This document shows positions 18,672-26,676 of a DNA stretch of 64,000 nt, one piece after another. Source of the DNA: RFSX01 sp965230215 (GTDB taxonomy: Bacteria; Bacteroidota; Bacteroidia; Chitinophagales; Saprospiraceae); assembly GCA_965230215.1 (NCBI GenBank), contig CBDDKN010000002.1:620001-684000 (forward strand), given 5' to 3'. Every line of letters starts with the position of its first letter. Position 1 is the stretch's first letter. A program made the position numbers and the translations under genes. The notes under the pieces were generated by a model. That model saw only the letters and a list, made by a program, of their open reading frames with translations, did no database searches and was not told the DNA's origin.

Positions 18672-21600
18672 TTAATCTATTTCGCTTAGGTATTTCTGAT
18701 CAAAGAAAACCCTGTAATTGGCGATTCCTTTTTGCTTGATGACTTCTCTGTAATTCTTCTGAGTTACAGCAAAAATATCGTAACCAATATTTTGATCCTT
18801 AATAAACAGTTCTTTGTTCTTAGAAACACCTTCATAATATTTCAATGACTTCTCTTTGTTATCAAAGGAACGAATCAAAATGATTCTGGCTTTGTTCTCC
18901 TGGTTCAAATAGATGTTGCTGATCTTAAGATTGTCAAAACGGTGGAATTTCTTATTGTAATTCAGAATTTCAACTTTAGTATTGTCAAAAGTCTTTTGAT
19001 CTAGTCCATATGTGACGACAAATACATAATGCAATTTGTCTGGTGCATCCTCAAATGACTCGAGGGCTTCATCATAAAGGATCTCATCGAATGCCTGAGC
19101 GTCACCTTTAAGGAATCTCAATATCTCCTTTGCTCTTGTCTCTTCAGGTGTCTGCGGATAGGATCTTATCAACTGTTGCAAAGCTGTGACATAATCCTGC
19201 TTCCCCTTAATACTTCCAAGGCTCATAGCATTGAGAAGTGCAAACTTTGGCGCATAGGTTTTATTTCTTCCGTACAGATCATCCTTCTTTTCGATCATGT
19301 CGAGAACAGTCTGATAGTCTGCATTCTCGAATACGGTATAAGCACGCTCGTAATACTTTTCTATTGAATCTTCCTCATCTCTAAGGCGATTGGCATATTC
19401 GGGATCTGTAGCTAGTTTGGTAAACTTAGAATCAGGGTAATCCTGTCGCAATGTGGCCAAGGTCGCTCTTGATGCCGTCTCCTTTTCCAGATCAAGTTGT
19501 GAAAGGTATAGGTAGAAAAGGGCTTCATCACGCTTTTCATATTCTGGGAATTCATTAACCAATCTTGTCAGCACTTCAACGGACTTGTTATAGTTTCTGA
19601 TACGGTCTCTAAACAGAATCCCAAGCTGGAATAAGGCATTCTGAATTCTCTTCTCCGAAGAAGCAATCTGTGTTTGATTTCTTGGTATATCTCTGAGGAC
19701 CTCTCGTATCTGGTCTTCTGAAACTTCAGGTTTTTCTTCTTCAACTTCTCCGACAATATCTTCAGCTGTCAGTCCAGCATCAGATCGAAGCGATCTTCTC
19801 CAATTGTCTTCCAACAATCTCTCACCCCATGTTCTCTTAAACTCTACCTTACCCTGATTCAGTGCAATAGGGTTATATGCAAAGAAATTTGATCTGCCTG
19901 CTCCCAATTGTCTGTTGGAACTTATGATATTGGATTTGCGCGTATCAGCTTTGCTGTCCTCAGCACCATCGCCGGCAGCAATGCTCTCTTCTACAATTTT
20001 AGTAGCTATCTCACGTAACTCTGATTCAGATAATTTACTTAATGCAAGAAGGCTATCCTGTAGCTCAACCGTTTCAATATTCTTGGAAATATCAGAAAGG
20101 TTTTCAGAAAGACGCTGAACCGATTTATATCGATCATCAGTTTTGCTCATCATTTTCAGAACCTCATCATAGTTGCTTTTCGATTCTTTGTAAAGGCCAT
20201 TATCAAACAACAGCTCTGCCAATCTGAAGTACGCTTCGAGCTTCACATTTGGATTCGAACCCGATGAACCAATCGCCAACTCAAACTCGTCTATAGCTTC
20301 ATCAATATCTCCACCATCCAACATAAGCTGTGCCCGGGTGAAATATATCTGATCCTGATAATCTTGATTTTTGCGTTCCTCAAGCATCTTGTCGAGCTTG
20401 TTCATAGCGCGCTTGGCTGATATGGAACCTTCTCTGTAACCCAATTTTAATTCATTAAGATTGGCATTGAAATCAAGTTCGTATTCGGTGCTAAATTTCT
20501 TTGCTCTGCTGTATTCAGCATAAGCTTCTTTATTGGCGCGAAGCGTTTCATATAACTGCGCTCTGATGAAAGCGTATCTTGCTTTCAGGTTTCTTTTCTT
20601 TTCTAACTCAATGGCAAGTTCCAATGCTTCCAAAGCATCGTTGTACTGCTTCGTCTTCAGGTGAAGATGCGCCCATGCGGCCGGAATCTTATTGGCTACC
20701 TTATCTTTCAAGCCCGGAGTATCCTCCAATTGTTTTAAGACATATTCTGCAGAGCCAAATCTTTCGGTTTCAATATATGTACGCGCTAACCAGTACAGGC
20801 CTTCTGTATAGGCTGACTTGTTTTTGAATATAGCTCCTTCGCCTTGGTTCTTATACTTCTCTTCTTCTTTCTCCTTTTGCTTTTCCTTTTCCGCTTCAAG
20901 CTTTTTTCTTCTCTTATCTTCCTCATCTTTTTCCTTGGCAAGCTCCTCCCTGGCAGCCTCCATAGCTTCCTGCTCCTCCTTGCTTAGGGTCACAATGGTA
21001 TTGCTCTCATCACCAGATTTTTGCTCATCGGTGTTGCTTGGCGTTTCCTCCTTGTCTCGTTTGGTACTTCCGCGCTCGGATGTTCTCGTCCTTGATGATG
21101 ACCTTCCGCTTCTGCCACGTGATGATCTTGAGTTCTTCTTCTTTGATCGCGCCCTTTCCTTCTTTTCCTTGTCCCTTTGCTTTTGAATTTCCTTACGCTC
21201 TTTCTCTTTAGCTTTTCTCTCTTCGAGTCTCTCTTTCTGAATTTCTTCTCTCTCTTTTTCTTTTTCTTTCCTGGCTTCCTCTCTTTCTTTTTGGGCTTCC
21301 TTTCTCTGCTTTTGAATTTCCTTTTTTGACTTTCGTCCGGAAGTAGATCTTGAAGAACTGTCATAAGCTCTTCCGTATGGGTTTTTAGGGTCAAAAATCT
21401 CTTCGAAATATTGAAAGGTCTCTTCAGCAGCTATGTAGTCTTGCTTGAGATATTGGGCTTTACCAATTAAGAGGTAACAATCATCCACATAATTACTGAC
21501 ATCGTGTACTGTGGCTACTACCGATACTTTTTCAATCGCCTTATCCATATCATCCTTAATGGATTGTGGATTATCGATTTCTATGTAGTCATAAACCGGC

Positions 21601-21827
21601 AAAAGTTTGTTGTAGTTATCGATATGCATATCCTGGAGCACCACTATGCTTTCATCAAGCAACTCTTCAGCATTGAAATACCCGTTAAATTTTGCAGTCG
21701 TATTATGGTACAGCTTCTTCAAGCCTTTTACATCCTGCTTCTTCTTGGTAGTAGAACAGGAGTAAAAGACGGTGAATGCCGTCAACAGTAGGAATATGGA
21801 TGTAATTTTCTTCAAACCAAGTTTCAT
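18672..21827 (-). CDS. sprE: SprE/PorW-type T9SS tetratricopeptide lipoprotein
   Basis: An outer membrane-associated lipoprotein required for T9SS secretion and gliding in Flavobacterium (SprE) and for secretion in Porphyromonas (PorW); the exact molecular role is debated. 1051 residues. The lipobox is FYSC with Cys24. The block LYHNTTAKFNGYFNAEELL followed by EKVSVVATVHDVSNYVDDCYLLIGKAQYL is the PorW/SprE signature as I know it. TPR-like helices follow through about residue 850, with a C-terminal domain KLHYVFVVTYGLDQ to NYRVFFDQKYL. Residues about 160-330 are an unusual insert made almost wholly of K, E, R, Q and S, probably a long charged helix. Divergent from an M23 peptidase gene. Confidence 0.85.
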   Translation of the reverse strand: MKLGLKKITSIFLLLTAFTVFYSCSTTKKKQDVKGLKKLYHNTTAKFNGYFNAEELLDESIVVLQDMHIDNYNKLLPVYDYIEIDNPQSIKDDMDKAIEKVSVVATVHDVSNYVDDCYLLIGKAQYLKQDYIAAEETFQYFEEIFDPKNPYGRAYDSSSRSTSGRKSKKEIQKQRKEAQKEREEARKEKEKEREEIQKERLEERKAKEKERKEIQKQRDKEKKERARSKKKNSRSSRGRSGRSSSRTRTSERGSTKRDKEETPSNTDEQKSGDESNTIVTLSKEEQEAMEAAREELAKEKDEEDKRRKKLEAEKEKQKEKEEEKYKNQGEGAIFKNKSAYTEGLYWLARTYIETERFGSAEYVLKQLEDTPGLKDKVANKIPAAWAHLHLKTKQYNDALEALELAIELEKKRNLKARYAFIRAQLYETLRANKEAYAEYSRAKKFSTEYELDFNANLNELKLGYREGSISAKRAMNKLDKMLEERKNQDYQDQIYFTRAQLMLDGGDIDEAIDEFELAIGSSGSNPNVKLEAYFRLAELLFDNGLYKESKSNYDEVLKMMSKTDDRYKSVQRLSENLSDISKNIETVELQDSLLALSKLSESELREIATKIVEESIAAGDGAEDSKADTRKSNIISSNRQLGAGRSNFFAYNPIALNQGKVEFKRTWGERLLEDNWRRSLRSDAGLTAEDIVGEVEEEKPEVSEDQIREVLRDIPRNQTQIASSEKRIQNALFQLGILFRDRIRNYNKSVEVLTRLVNEFPEYEKRDEALFYLYLSQLDLEKETASRATLATLRQDYPDSKFTKLATDPEYANRLRDEEDSIEKYYERAYTVFENADYQTVLDMIEKKDDLYGRNKTYAPKFALLNAMSLGSIKGKQDYVTALQQLIRSYPQTPEETRAKEILRFLKGDAQAFDEILYDEALESFEDAPDKLHYVFVVTYGLDQKTFDNTKVEILNYNKKFHRFDNLKISNIYLNQENKARIILIRSFDNKEKSLKYYEGVSKNKELFIKDQNIGYDIFAVTQKNYREVIKQKGIANYRVFFDQKYLSEID

Positions 21828-21886
21828 ATTGAAAGTAAATCCATGTTGCAGAACAGATCAAAATCAGCTTCAGTCAACATGCCACT

Positions 21887-21905
21887 CAAAATTAAATTAG
21901 CTTTG
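21887..21905. promoter_or_regulatory. Back-to-back -7 boxes between sprE and the M23 peptidase gene
   Basis: On the minus strand TAATTTTG (21894-21887) and on the plus strand TAGCTTTG (21898-21905) both fit TAnnTTTG and lie 3 bases apart. Neither has a TTG at the standard distance. If both are used, the two promoters would compete for one polymerase footprint. Confidence 0.4.
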
Positions 21906-22037
21906 CAAAGTTCTTGAAGCTATTTTAGTGTAAATAACTGATATGCCTGAGATTTATTATAAAATTCAGGCAAAACTATTGAAAGATTTTGTCAAAAAGA
22001 ATGCCTGATTTTCAATACAGGTAATAGAATACATTTT

Positions 22038-22853
22038 ATGGCCTCGGATATTGACCATAAGAAGGGAAGTAAATTCAATATGAATGATACCTACAGGCTC
22101 GTCATTATCGATGATGATACACTGAAAGAGCTTCGTTCTACGCGCTTTTCTCTTACCCGGGTGATTGTAATCCTGGTATCCTCAATAATTCTGATTATGG
22201 CCCTTACCTACTGCATGATTGCCTTCACACCACTCAAGCATTTGGTCCCTGGATATGCCAATATCACCAACAATGCGGTATACATGGAATTAAGCAAACA
22301 GATCGAAGCTTTGGAAGCTGATATCAATGCTCAGAGGGCCTACACAGAAGGTTTTAAAAGCTTTCTGAATCCAACCGGAACAAAGGTTGAAGATCTGGCT
22401 ACAAATAATGGGAATAATAAAATATTTTCTAACGAAAATGCATATTTTAAAAAAAGATCTACAGCATTCTCCCCTGAACATTACTATTTTTGTAATCCAC
22501 TCAAAGGAGAAATTAGTGCAGAATTCAATCTTGACAAATCGCATTACGGTATAGATATCGTAGCGCCCAAAGATTCTCCTATCCTCAATATTCTTGATGG
22601 TGTCGTTGTTAATTCTGATTGGTCTGACAAGACAGGTTATACGATCAGCATTCAACACACAGGAAATCTTATCAGCATTTTCAAACACAATTCTGTATTG
22701 CTTAAAAAAACAGGGGAAAGGGTTAAGAAAGGTGAAGCCATTGCCATTATTGGTAATACTGGTGAACTCACTTCCGGACCCCATGTTCACTTTGAGTTGT
22801 GGAATGATGGAATTCCTCTGGATCCATCCAATTATTTCAATTTTAATGAATAA
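22038..22853 (+). CDS. M23 (LytM-type) peptidase, membrane-anchored
   Basis: A predicted zinc endopeptidase acting on peptidoglycan cross-links. 271 residues. A cytoplasmic N-terminus of about 40 residues is followed by one TM segment (about 41-63, VIVILVSSIILIMALTYCMI) and a coiled stalk (MELSKQIEALEADINAQ). The peptidase domain covers about 150-268. Zinc ligands are in place: H169 and D173 in HYGIDIV and H251 in HVHF, with likely catalytic H217 and H249. An intact active site favours an enzyme over a regulatory LytM homologue. Its 3' end abuts the HAD gene. Confidence 0.9.
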   Translation: MASDIDHKKGSKFNMNDTYRLVIIDDDTLKELRSTRFSLTRVIVILVSSIILIMALTYCMIAFTPLKHLVPGYANITNNAVYMELSKQIEALEADINAQRAYTEGFKSFLNPTGTKVEDLATNNGNNKIFSNENAYFKKRSTAFSPEHYYFCNPLKGEISAEFNLDKSHYGIDIVAPKDSPILNILDGVVVNSDWSDKTGYTISIQHTGNLISIFKHNSVLLKKTGERVKKGEAIAIIGNTGELTSGPHVHFELWNDGIPLDPSNYFNFNE

Positions 22854-22854
22854 G

Positions 22855-23283
22855 ATGTCTAAAGAAGATCAGTTACAGGAATTAAAAGATAAGGATGGTA
22901 ATTTATTAAGCCCACAATTGCCTTCTGAAATAAAGAACTACCTCATCGATATAGATGGTACCATATGTGATGATATCCCTAATGAAGAGCCAGAAAGGAT
23001 GGTCACGGCAGAGCTGTACCCCGATGCCTTAGAGGTATTGAACAAATGGTATGAAGAGGGTCATATCATCACCTTCTTTACTTCACGAACTGAAGACCAC
23101 AGAGAAATCACCGAAACCTGGCTGCAGAAAAATGGTTTCAAGTATCATGGTTTATTGATGGGTAAACCAAGGGGAGGCAACTACCATTGGATAGATAATC
23201 ACCTGGTCAAAGCTACCAGATTCAAGGGTAAGTTTACCGAACTTATTAAGAAGAAAAAGACCATTCAGGTATTCGAGGACTAG
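22855..23283 (+). CDS. HAD-superfamily hydrolase, small phosphatase type
   Basis: A 142-residue HAD phosphatase; substrate unknown. Motif I is LIDIDGT with nucleophile D32 and D34, motif II is FFTSR (S77), motif III is GKPRG (K104), and motif IV is the Asp in HWIDNH (D114), so the catalytic set is complete. Close relatives in Bacteroidota often carry the doubtful label phosphoheptose isomerase. I chose ATG 22855; an ATG at 22846 (MNKMSK) overlapping the M23 stop by 8 bases is equally possible. Its TAG stop shares the four bases CTAG with the stop of the converging epimerase gene. Confidence 0.8.
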   Translation: MSKEDQLQELKDKDGNLLSPQLPSEIKNYLIDIDGTICDDIPNEEPERMVTAELYPDALEVLNKWYEEGHIITFFTSRTEDHREITETWLQKNGFKYHGLLMGKPRGGNYHWIDNHLVKATRFKGKFTELIKKKKTIQVFED

Positions 23284-24197
23284 ATCTTTCTCTCGATAAG
23301 GTCCTTGATCGCACTTACTGGGTCGGTAAATTCAAATTTGAAATTTTCACGGTTGAAATTTTCAGGTACCACGCGCATGCTTGTGAGTAACATCGTCGCC
23401 ATTTCTCCCAAAGCCATCTTTAAACCGAAAGCTGGAACAGGAACAAGGGGCCCAAATCCAGATTTTGCCTTTTTTACAGCCTTGACCAACTCCTTAATTG
23501 TTACCGGTTCGTTGGCTGTACCGTTGTAAACTGTATATTGGTTTTCATTCTCAATACTCCATATGATCATGCGGCACAAATCGTCGATATGTATCCATGC
23601 GTAATACGTTGAGCCATCTCCAAAATAGCCATAAACGCCGGTAACACTTGACTTCAATATTTCCTTCAGAGCACCACCTTGAGTACTTAGCACAATGCCA
23701 ATGCGCAATGCAAGGTAATTTTCAGCATAAGGTGCACATTTGATGTTCTCCTCCTCCCATTTCACACAAACATCAGAAAGGAAGCCCTCGCCCGGTTTAT
23801 GCGCTTCATTGACTATCGTATCTGATTGATGCCCGTAATAGCCAATAGCTGAAGCACCTATATAGAGATTGGGTTTTAGCTCCAGAGAGGCCATTGCTTT
23901 ACATAAAGTAGATGCTGCGTCTGTTCTTGATTGCAGAATTACTTCTTTTCTGGCATCAGTCCATCTCTTATCTGCTATTCCGGCACCTGCCAGGTTTATG
24001 ATGGCATAAGCACCATCCAATACACCGCCTTCAATTGTAAAAATTTTTGTGTTCCACTGTGCATAGGTGACACCATTGGCTGATGGTCTGGAAGACCTAG
24101 AAAGTATGATAATTTCATACTTATCCTTATCCAGCATGGAAACCAATCGGCTTCCAATCAAACCGCTTCCTCCTGCTATAACTATTTTCTTTTTCAT
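23280..24197 (-). CDS. TIGR01777-family NAD(P)-dependent epimerase/SulA-like protein
   Basis: An extended short-chain dehydrogenase of the YfcH/TIGR01777 family; the physiological substrate is not known. Start chosen at 24197 (MKKKIVIAGGSGLIGSRLV), where the Rossmann glycine motif GGSGLIG begins at once; five codons upstream add nothing. About 305 residues. Family blocks: IINLAGAGIADKRWT, SRTDAASTL, SAIGYYG, LRIGIVLSTQGGAL, AWIHIDDLCRMI, YNGTANEPVTIKEL, and the C-terminal domain with VPAFGLKMALGEM. Converges on the HAD gene with a 4-base overlap; divergent from the DUF1295 gene. Confidence 0.88.
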   Translation of the reverse strand: MKKKIVIAGGSGLIGSRLVSMLDKDKYEIIILSRSSRPSANGVTYAQWNTKIFTIEGGVLDGAYAIINLAGAGIADKRWTDARKEVILQSRTDAASTLCKAMASLELKPNLYIGASAIGYYGHQSDTIVNEAHKPGEGFLSDVCVKWEEENIKCAPYAENYLALRIGIVLSTQGGALKEILKSSVTGVYGYFGDGSTYYAWIHIDDLCRMIIWSIENENQYTVYNGTANEPVTIKELVKAVKKAKSGFGPLVPVPAFGLKMALGEMATMLLTSMRVVPENFNRENFKFEFTDPVSAIKDLIERKI

Positions 24198-24238
24198 ACA
24201 ATTAGCAAACATTGCCAGTTATAAATTGTTTCTCTGCC

Positions 24239-25000
24239 GTGACGCAAATATTAATATATACATTCCTGGCTTCTTTGGGCATCAATTTTACGATGTTCTT
24301 GGTAGCTTATATTCTTCAGACCGATAAACTAACAGACATATCTTATAGCTTGACTTTTGCCTTATTGAGCGCCTTTGGTTTCGTATTCTACTCAGGAAAA
24401 GATATAGTAGACATTCTTGCATTGGTGTTGATTCTTGTATGGGCATTTAGATTAGGGTCATATTTATTCATGAGAATACACAAGATAGGGAGAGATAAAC
24501 GCTTTGATAATATACGCATAAATTTCAAGTCCTTTTTTCTCTTTTGGTTAATGCAAGGTCTCACCGTGGCTATCGTTCTAATACCATTCATGTTATTGAT
24601 ATCAGACACTGAAAAAACCCTGGATTCGATTCCTGTGGTTTGCATCTTAATCTCTGCAGTCGGATTGATACTGGAGACCATCGCTGATCAACAGAAGTAT
24701 CGTTTTAAATTAAATAATGCCAATCAGTTTATGAACTCAGGTGTCTGGCGGTTCATAAGGCATCCCAATTACACAGGCGAACTCATGTTTTGGTTTGGCA
24801 TAGGTTTATTATCCGCGCATTATATGAATGGTTCCTATATCCTGCTCAGCCTAAGTGGGCCGATATGGATAAGTTATATTATAATCAGGTTTAGCGGTAT
24901 TCCTCCTCTTGAAAAAACCTGGAAGGACAAGTATTCTGATAATTCAGAATTCAAGGAATATTGTAACAAGAGTTGGAGACTAATTCCATTTATTTACTGA
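24239..25000 (+). CDS. DUF1295 / steroid 5-alpha-reductase-like membrane protein
   Basis: An integral membrane protein of the DUF1295 family, related to 3-oxo-5-alpha-steroid 4-dehydrogenases and isoprenylcysteine methyltransferases; the bacterial substrate is unknown. About 253 residues with six or seven hydrophobic segments. Family landmarks are TDKLTDISYSLTFA near the N-terminus, WAFRLGSYLFMRI, and the C-terminal cofactor-binding part GVWRFIRHPNYTGELMFWFGI to EYCNKSWRLIPFIY. There is no ATG at the start: GTG 24239 (V TQILIYTF) fits homologues best, TTG 24212 is the alternative. Its 3' end overlaps the converging alkC-like gene by 11 bases. Confidence 0.8.
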   Translation: MTQILIYTFLASLGINFTMFLVAYILQTDKLTDISYSLTFALLSAFGFVFYSGKDIVDILALVLILVWAFRLGSYLFMRIHKIGRDKRFDNIRINFKSFFLFWLMQGLTVAIVLIPFMLLISDTEKTLDSIPVVCILISAVGLILETIADQQKYRFKLNNANQFMNSGVWRFIRHPNYTGELMFWFGIGLLSAHYMNGSYILLSLSGPIWISYIIIRFSGIPPLEKTWKDKYSDNSEFKEYCNKSWRLIPFIY

Positions 25001-25775
25001 TAGCACATTTCGCTGTTAATGCTATGGCACGCGCATCATTCTTCTTCCTAAGATTTCTAAGTGCATGGCGAATCAACCACTTCCTATCCTCACCAGCTTT
25101 TATGGACCAGGATTCCAGTTCACTGATTGATGCTTCATAGTTTAACTTAAGCATATCCCCCATGTGGTTGGCGACAGAGTTTAGTACATATCTTTCACTG
25201 TCATCTGATAAAGCTCTTAGGTGTTCGAATATCCTTTTCGGCTCATCGACAAAGTAAGTGCACTTTTTAGCCCATGGCAGCAGTGGTCTCAACCCTTCAC
25301 TAGATAATCGACGAACATGAAAATTTTTATCCCCGGACCATTTGCTCAGCGTCTTAAATACAAACTCAGGATCCTGAATTAAAAAGCCGCGGACAGCAAA
25401 TTCGCCAGTAGAGCGTTTGGTCATTTCGTAGATAAAATCGAAAGAAACTTTCCTATGCTCAAGACCATATTGTTCTACTACAGAAGAAAGCGGCCACTGC
25501 CAAAAGTAATCATTGAAGGTGCCAAAGGCACCCTTGTTTTCAGGTCCAAGAATCTGGCCTAATACATTTATTATGGAATTGTAGTCACCTGGTACAAAGT
25601 CATGAAGAGCCGTACCAATCAATCGCACCCTATCCTTCAGTTCAAAATCATCCAACTTAGGCTTTAGCGTATTGACAAACTTCCTTTTATCAAAATCAGA
25701 CTCAACGGTTTTTATTTGATCAGCTAGGAATGTAATGCAATCAAGATCAAAGTACTCCTTTAGTTTTTTCGCCAC
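24990..25775 (-). CDS. AlkC-like DNA alkylation repair glycosylase
   Basis: A HEAT-repeat DNA glycosylase of the AlkC/AlkD group, which removes alkylated bases such as 3-methyladenine from DNA. 261 residues. Features shared with AlkC are the N-terminal KEYFDLDCITFLADQIK, DFELKDRVRLIGTALHDFVPGDY, WPLSSVVEQYGLEH, FAVRGFLIQDPE, NFHVRRLSSEGLRPLLPW, SERYVLNSVANHMGDM and RKWLIRHALRNLRKK. It is the last gene of a tight minus-strand unit with padR and a membrane protein (gaps 1 and 12 bases), so it is probably under PadR control. The activity is inferred from the family. Confidence 0.85.
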   Translation of the reverse strand: MAKKLKEYFDLDCITFLADQIKTVESDFDKRKFVNTLKPKLDDFELKDRVRLIGTALHDFVPGDYNSIINVLGQILGPENKGAFGTFNDYFWQWPLSSVVEQYGLEHRKVSFDFIYEMTKRSTGEFAVRGFLIQDPEFVFKTLSKWSGDKNFHVRRLSSEGLRPLLPWAKKCTYFVDEPKRIFEHLRALSDDSERYVLNSVANHMGDMLKLNYEASISELESWSIKAGEDRKWLIRHALRNLRKKNDARAIALTAKCAISK

Positions 25776-25787
25776 TGAATATGGATT

Positions 25788-26210
25788 TTATTCAAAAAGA
25801 TCAGATTTGTTGATGCCCTTATAGGCATTCTTACGGCTGTAAAGGTAAAAGACAAAATGCAAAATCAAACTAAGTCCCCAGAACAACATTGTAGAATATG
25901 TATAGGATAATTCCTCGTATTGAGACTGCAAGCCAAGAGTGTGCCACAAGATAGCTATGCTGTTAACCACTATGTACGTAGCGAAATGAAAACGAAATCC
26001 TATGTCATACAATGGAAGGCTTTCGTAATCTTTCTTGCCGTAAATCCATCCAAATATGAATGCAAGCAAGCCATAACTGAGAGCGCTGACAATGATACGC
26101 ATCCATGATTCTGCCTCAAGGGCATTGCTGAGGGTGTATCGAAAAAGTATGGTTAAGAGTATCAGGACAAGAGTAAAATATACGAGATGTCTGGTTATAA
26201 ATTTCATCAC
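25788..26210 (-). CDS. Four-helix membrane protein of the padR operon
   Basis: 140 residues, family not recognised. Four hydrophobic segments at about 9-28 (LVYFTLVLILLTILFRYTL), 40-59 (IIVSALSYGLLAFIFGWIYG), 76-95 and 105-122; the tail is short and charged. Small membrane proteins encoded directly after padR-type regulators are common, and some are thought to respond with the regulator to membrane-active compounds. Here that is only a suggestion from position. ATG 26210 and ATG 26207 are both possible starts. Confidence 0.7.
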   Translation of the reverse strand: MMKFITRHLVYFTLVLILLTILFRYTLSNALEAESWMRIIVSALSYGLLAFIFGWIYGKKDYESLPLYDIGFRFHFATYIVVNSIAILWHTLGLQSQYEELSYTYSTMLFWGLSLILHFVFYLYSRKNAYKGINKSDLFE

Positions 26211-26211
26211 T

Positions 26212-26577
26212 TTATTGGTTTAGTAGTTTACGCAATTTTGAATCAAAAAAAAGCTTGATATTCCTCTGTATGAAATTCTCAAGCAGTTCATCACCAAGTT
26301 GAGTCAAGAAATAATACTTACGTTCAGGTCCCCGATCGCCCTTACCCATTTCAAAATCTACCACGCCGACATGTTGATATTTACGCAGATTACGGTAGAG
26401 GCTTTGCTCTTCGCAGGTCATTGTATGATTGGAACTTTGTTCTACAAAAGACTTAATCTCGTCCACATATTTTCTACCGTCTTTGAGCGCCAGGAATATC
26501 CAAAATGTGAGTTGACCCTTTTTGTAAGTGGCCTCCCATGCTGACAGAAGTTCGAGCAGATCTTTATTATTCTTCAT
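26212..26577 (-). CDS. PadR-family transcriptional regulator
   Basis: A 121-residue winged-helix repressor of the PadR type. The N-terminal helix is followed by KKGQLTFWIFLALKDGRKYVDEIKSFV (helix 1 and the start of the HTH), CEEQSLYRNLRKYQHVGVVDFEM (recognition helix and wing), GPERKYYFLTQLGDELLENF (wing end and dimer helix). This matches the family pattern in order and length. Heads a unit with a membrane protein and an alkC-like gene. A 23-bp imperfect palindrome fills the space between its promoter and its start codon, so autorepression is likely. The ligand is unknown. Confidence 0.88.
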   Translation of the reverse strand: MKNNKDLLELLSAWEATYKKGQLTFWIFLALKDGRKYVDEIKSFVEQSSNHTMTCEEQSLYRNLRKYQHVGVVDFEMGKGDRGPERKYYFLTQLGDELLENFIQRNIKLFFDSKLRKLLNQ

Positions 26578-26600
26578 GTACTATACAACTTGTATAATAC
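26578..26600 (-). promoter_or_regulatory. Probable PadR operator
   Basis: TATACAA (26582-26588), one C, TTGTATA (26590-26596): a perfect 7-bp inverted repeat, extended by GTA (26578-26580) and TAC (26598-26600) with one mismatched pair. It touches the padR start codon and the -7 box, so a bound dimer would cover the transcript start. PadR operators commonly are palindromes of this kind. Confidence 0.7.
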
Positions 26601-26630
26601 AAACATAATATTAATTCAAGAAAGTGTCAA
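26600..26630 (-). promoter_or_regulatory. Promoter of the padR-alkC unit
   Basis: Minus-strand TTG (26630-26628), a 20-base spacer, then TATGTTTG (26607-26600), a full match to the Bacteroidota promoter form TTG-N20-TAnnTTTG. The start point should fall inside the operator palindrome. Confidence 0.7.
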
Positions 26631-26676
26631 GAGGGGTGAAAACAACTTAGAATTTAATTGATAGGACGCAACAACA

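Noticed and set aside
20990..21394. A lysine/arginine-rich open frame opposite-phase within sprE
   Set aside because: It is another frame of the charged insert of sprE on the same strand; composition alone keeps it open.
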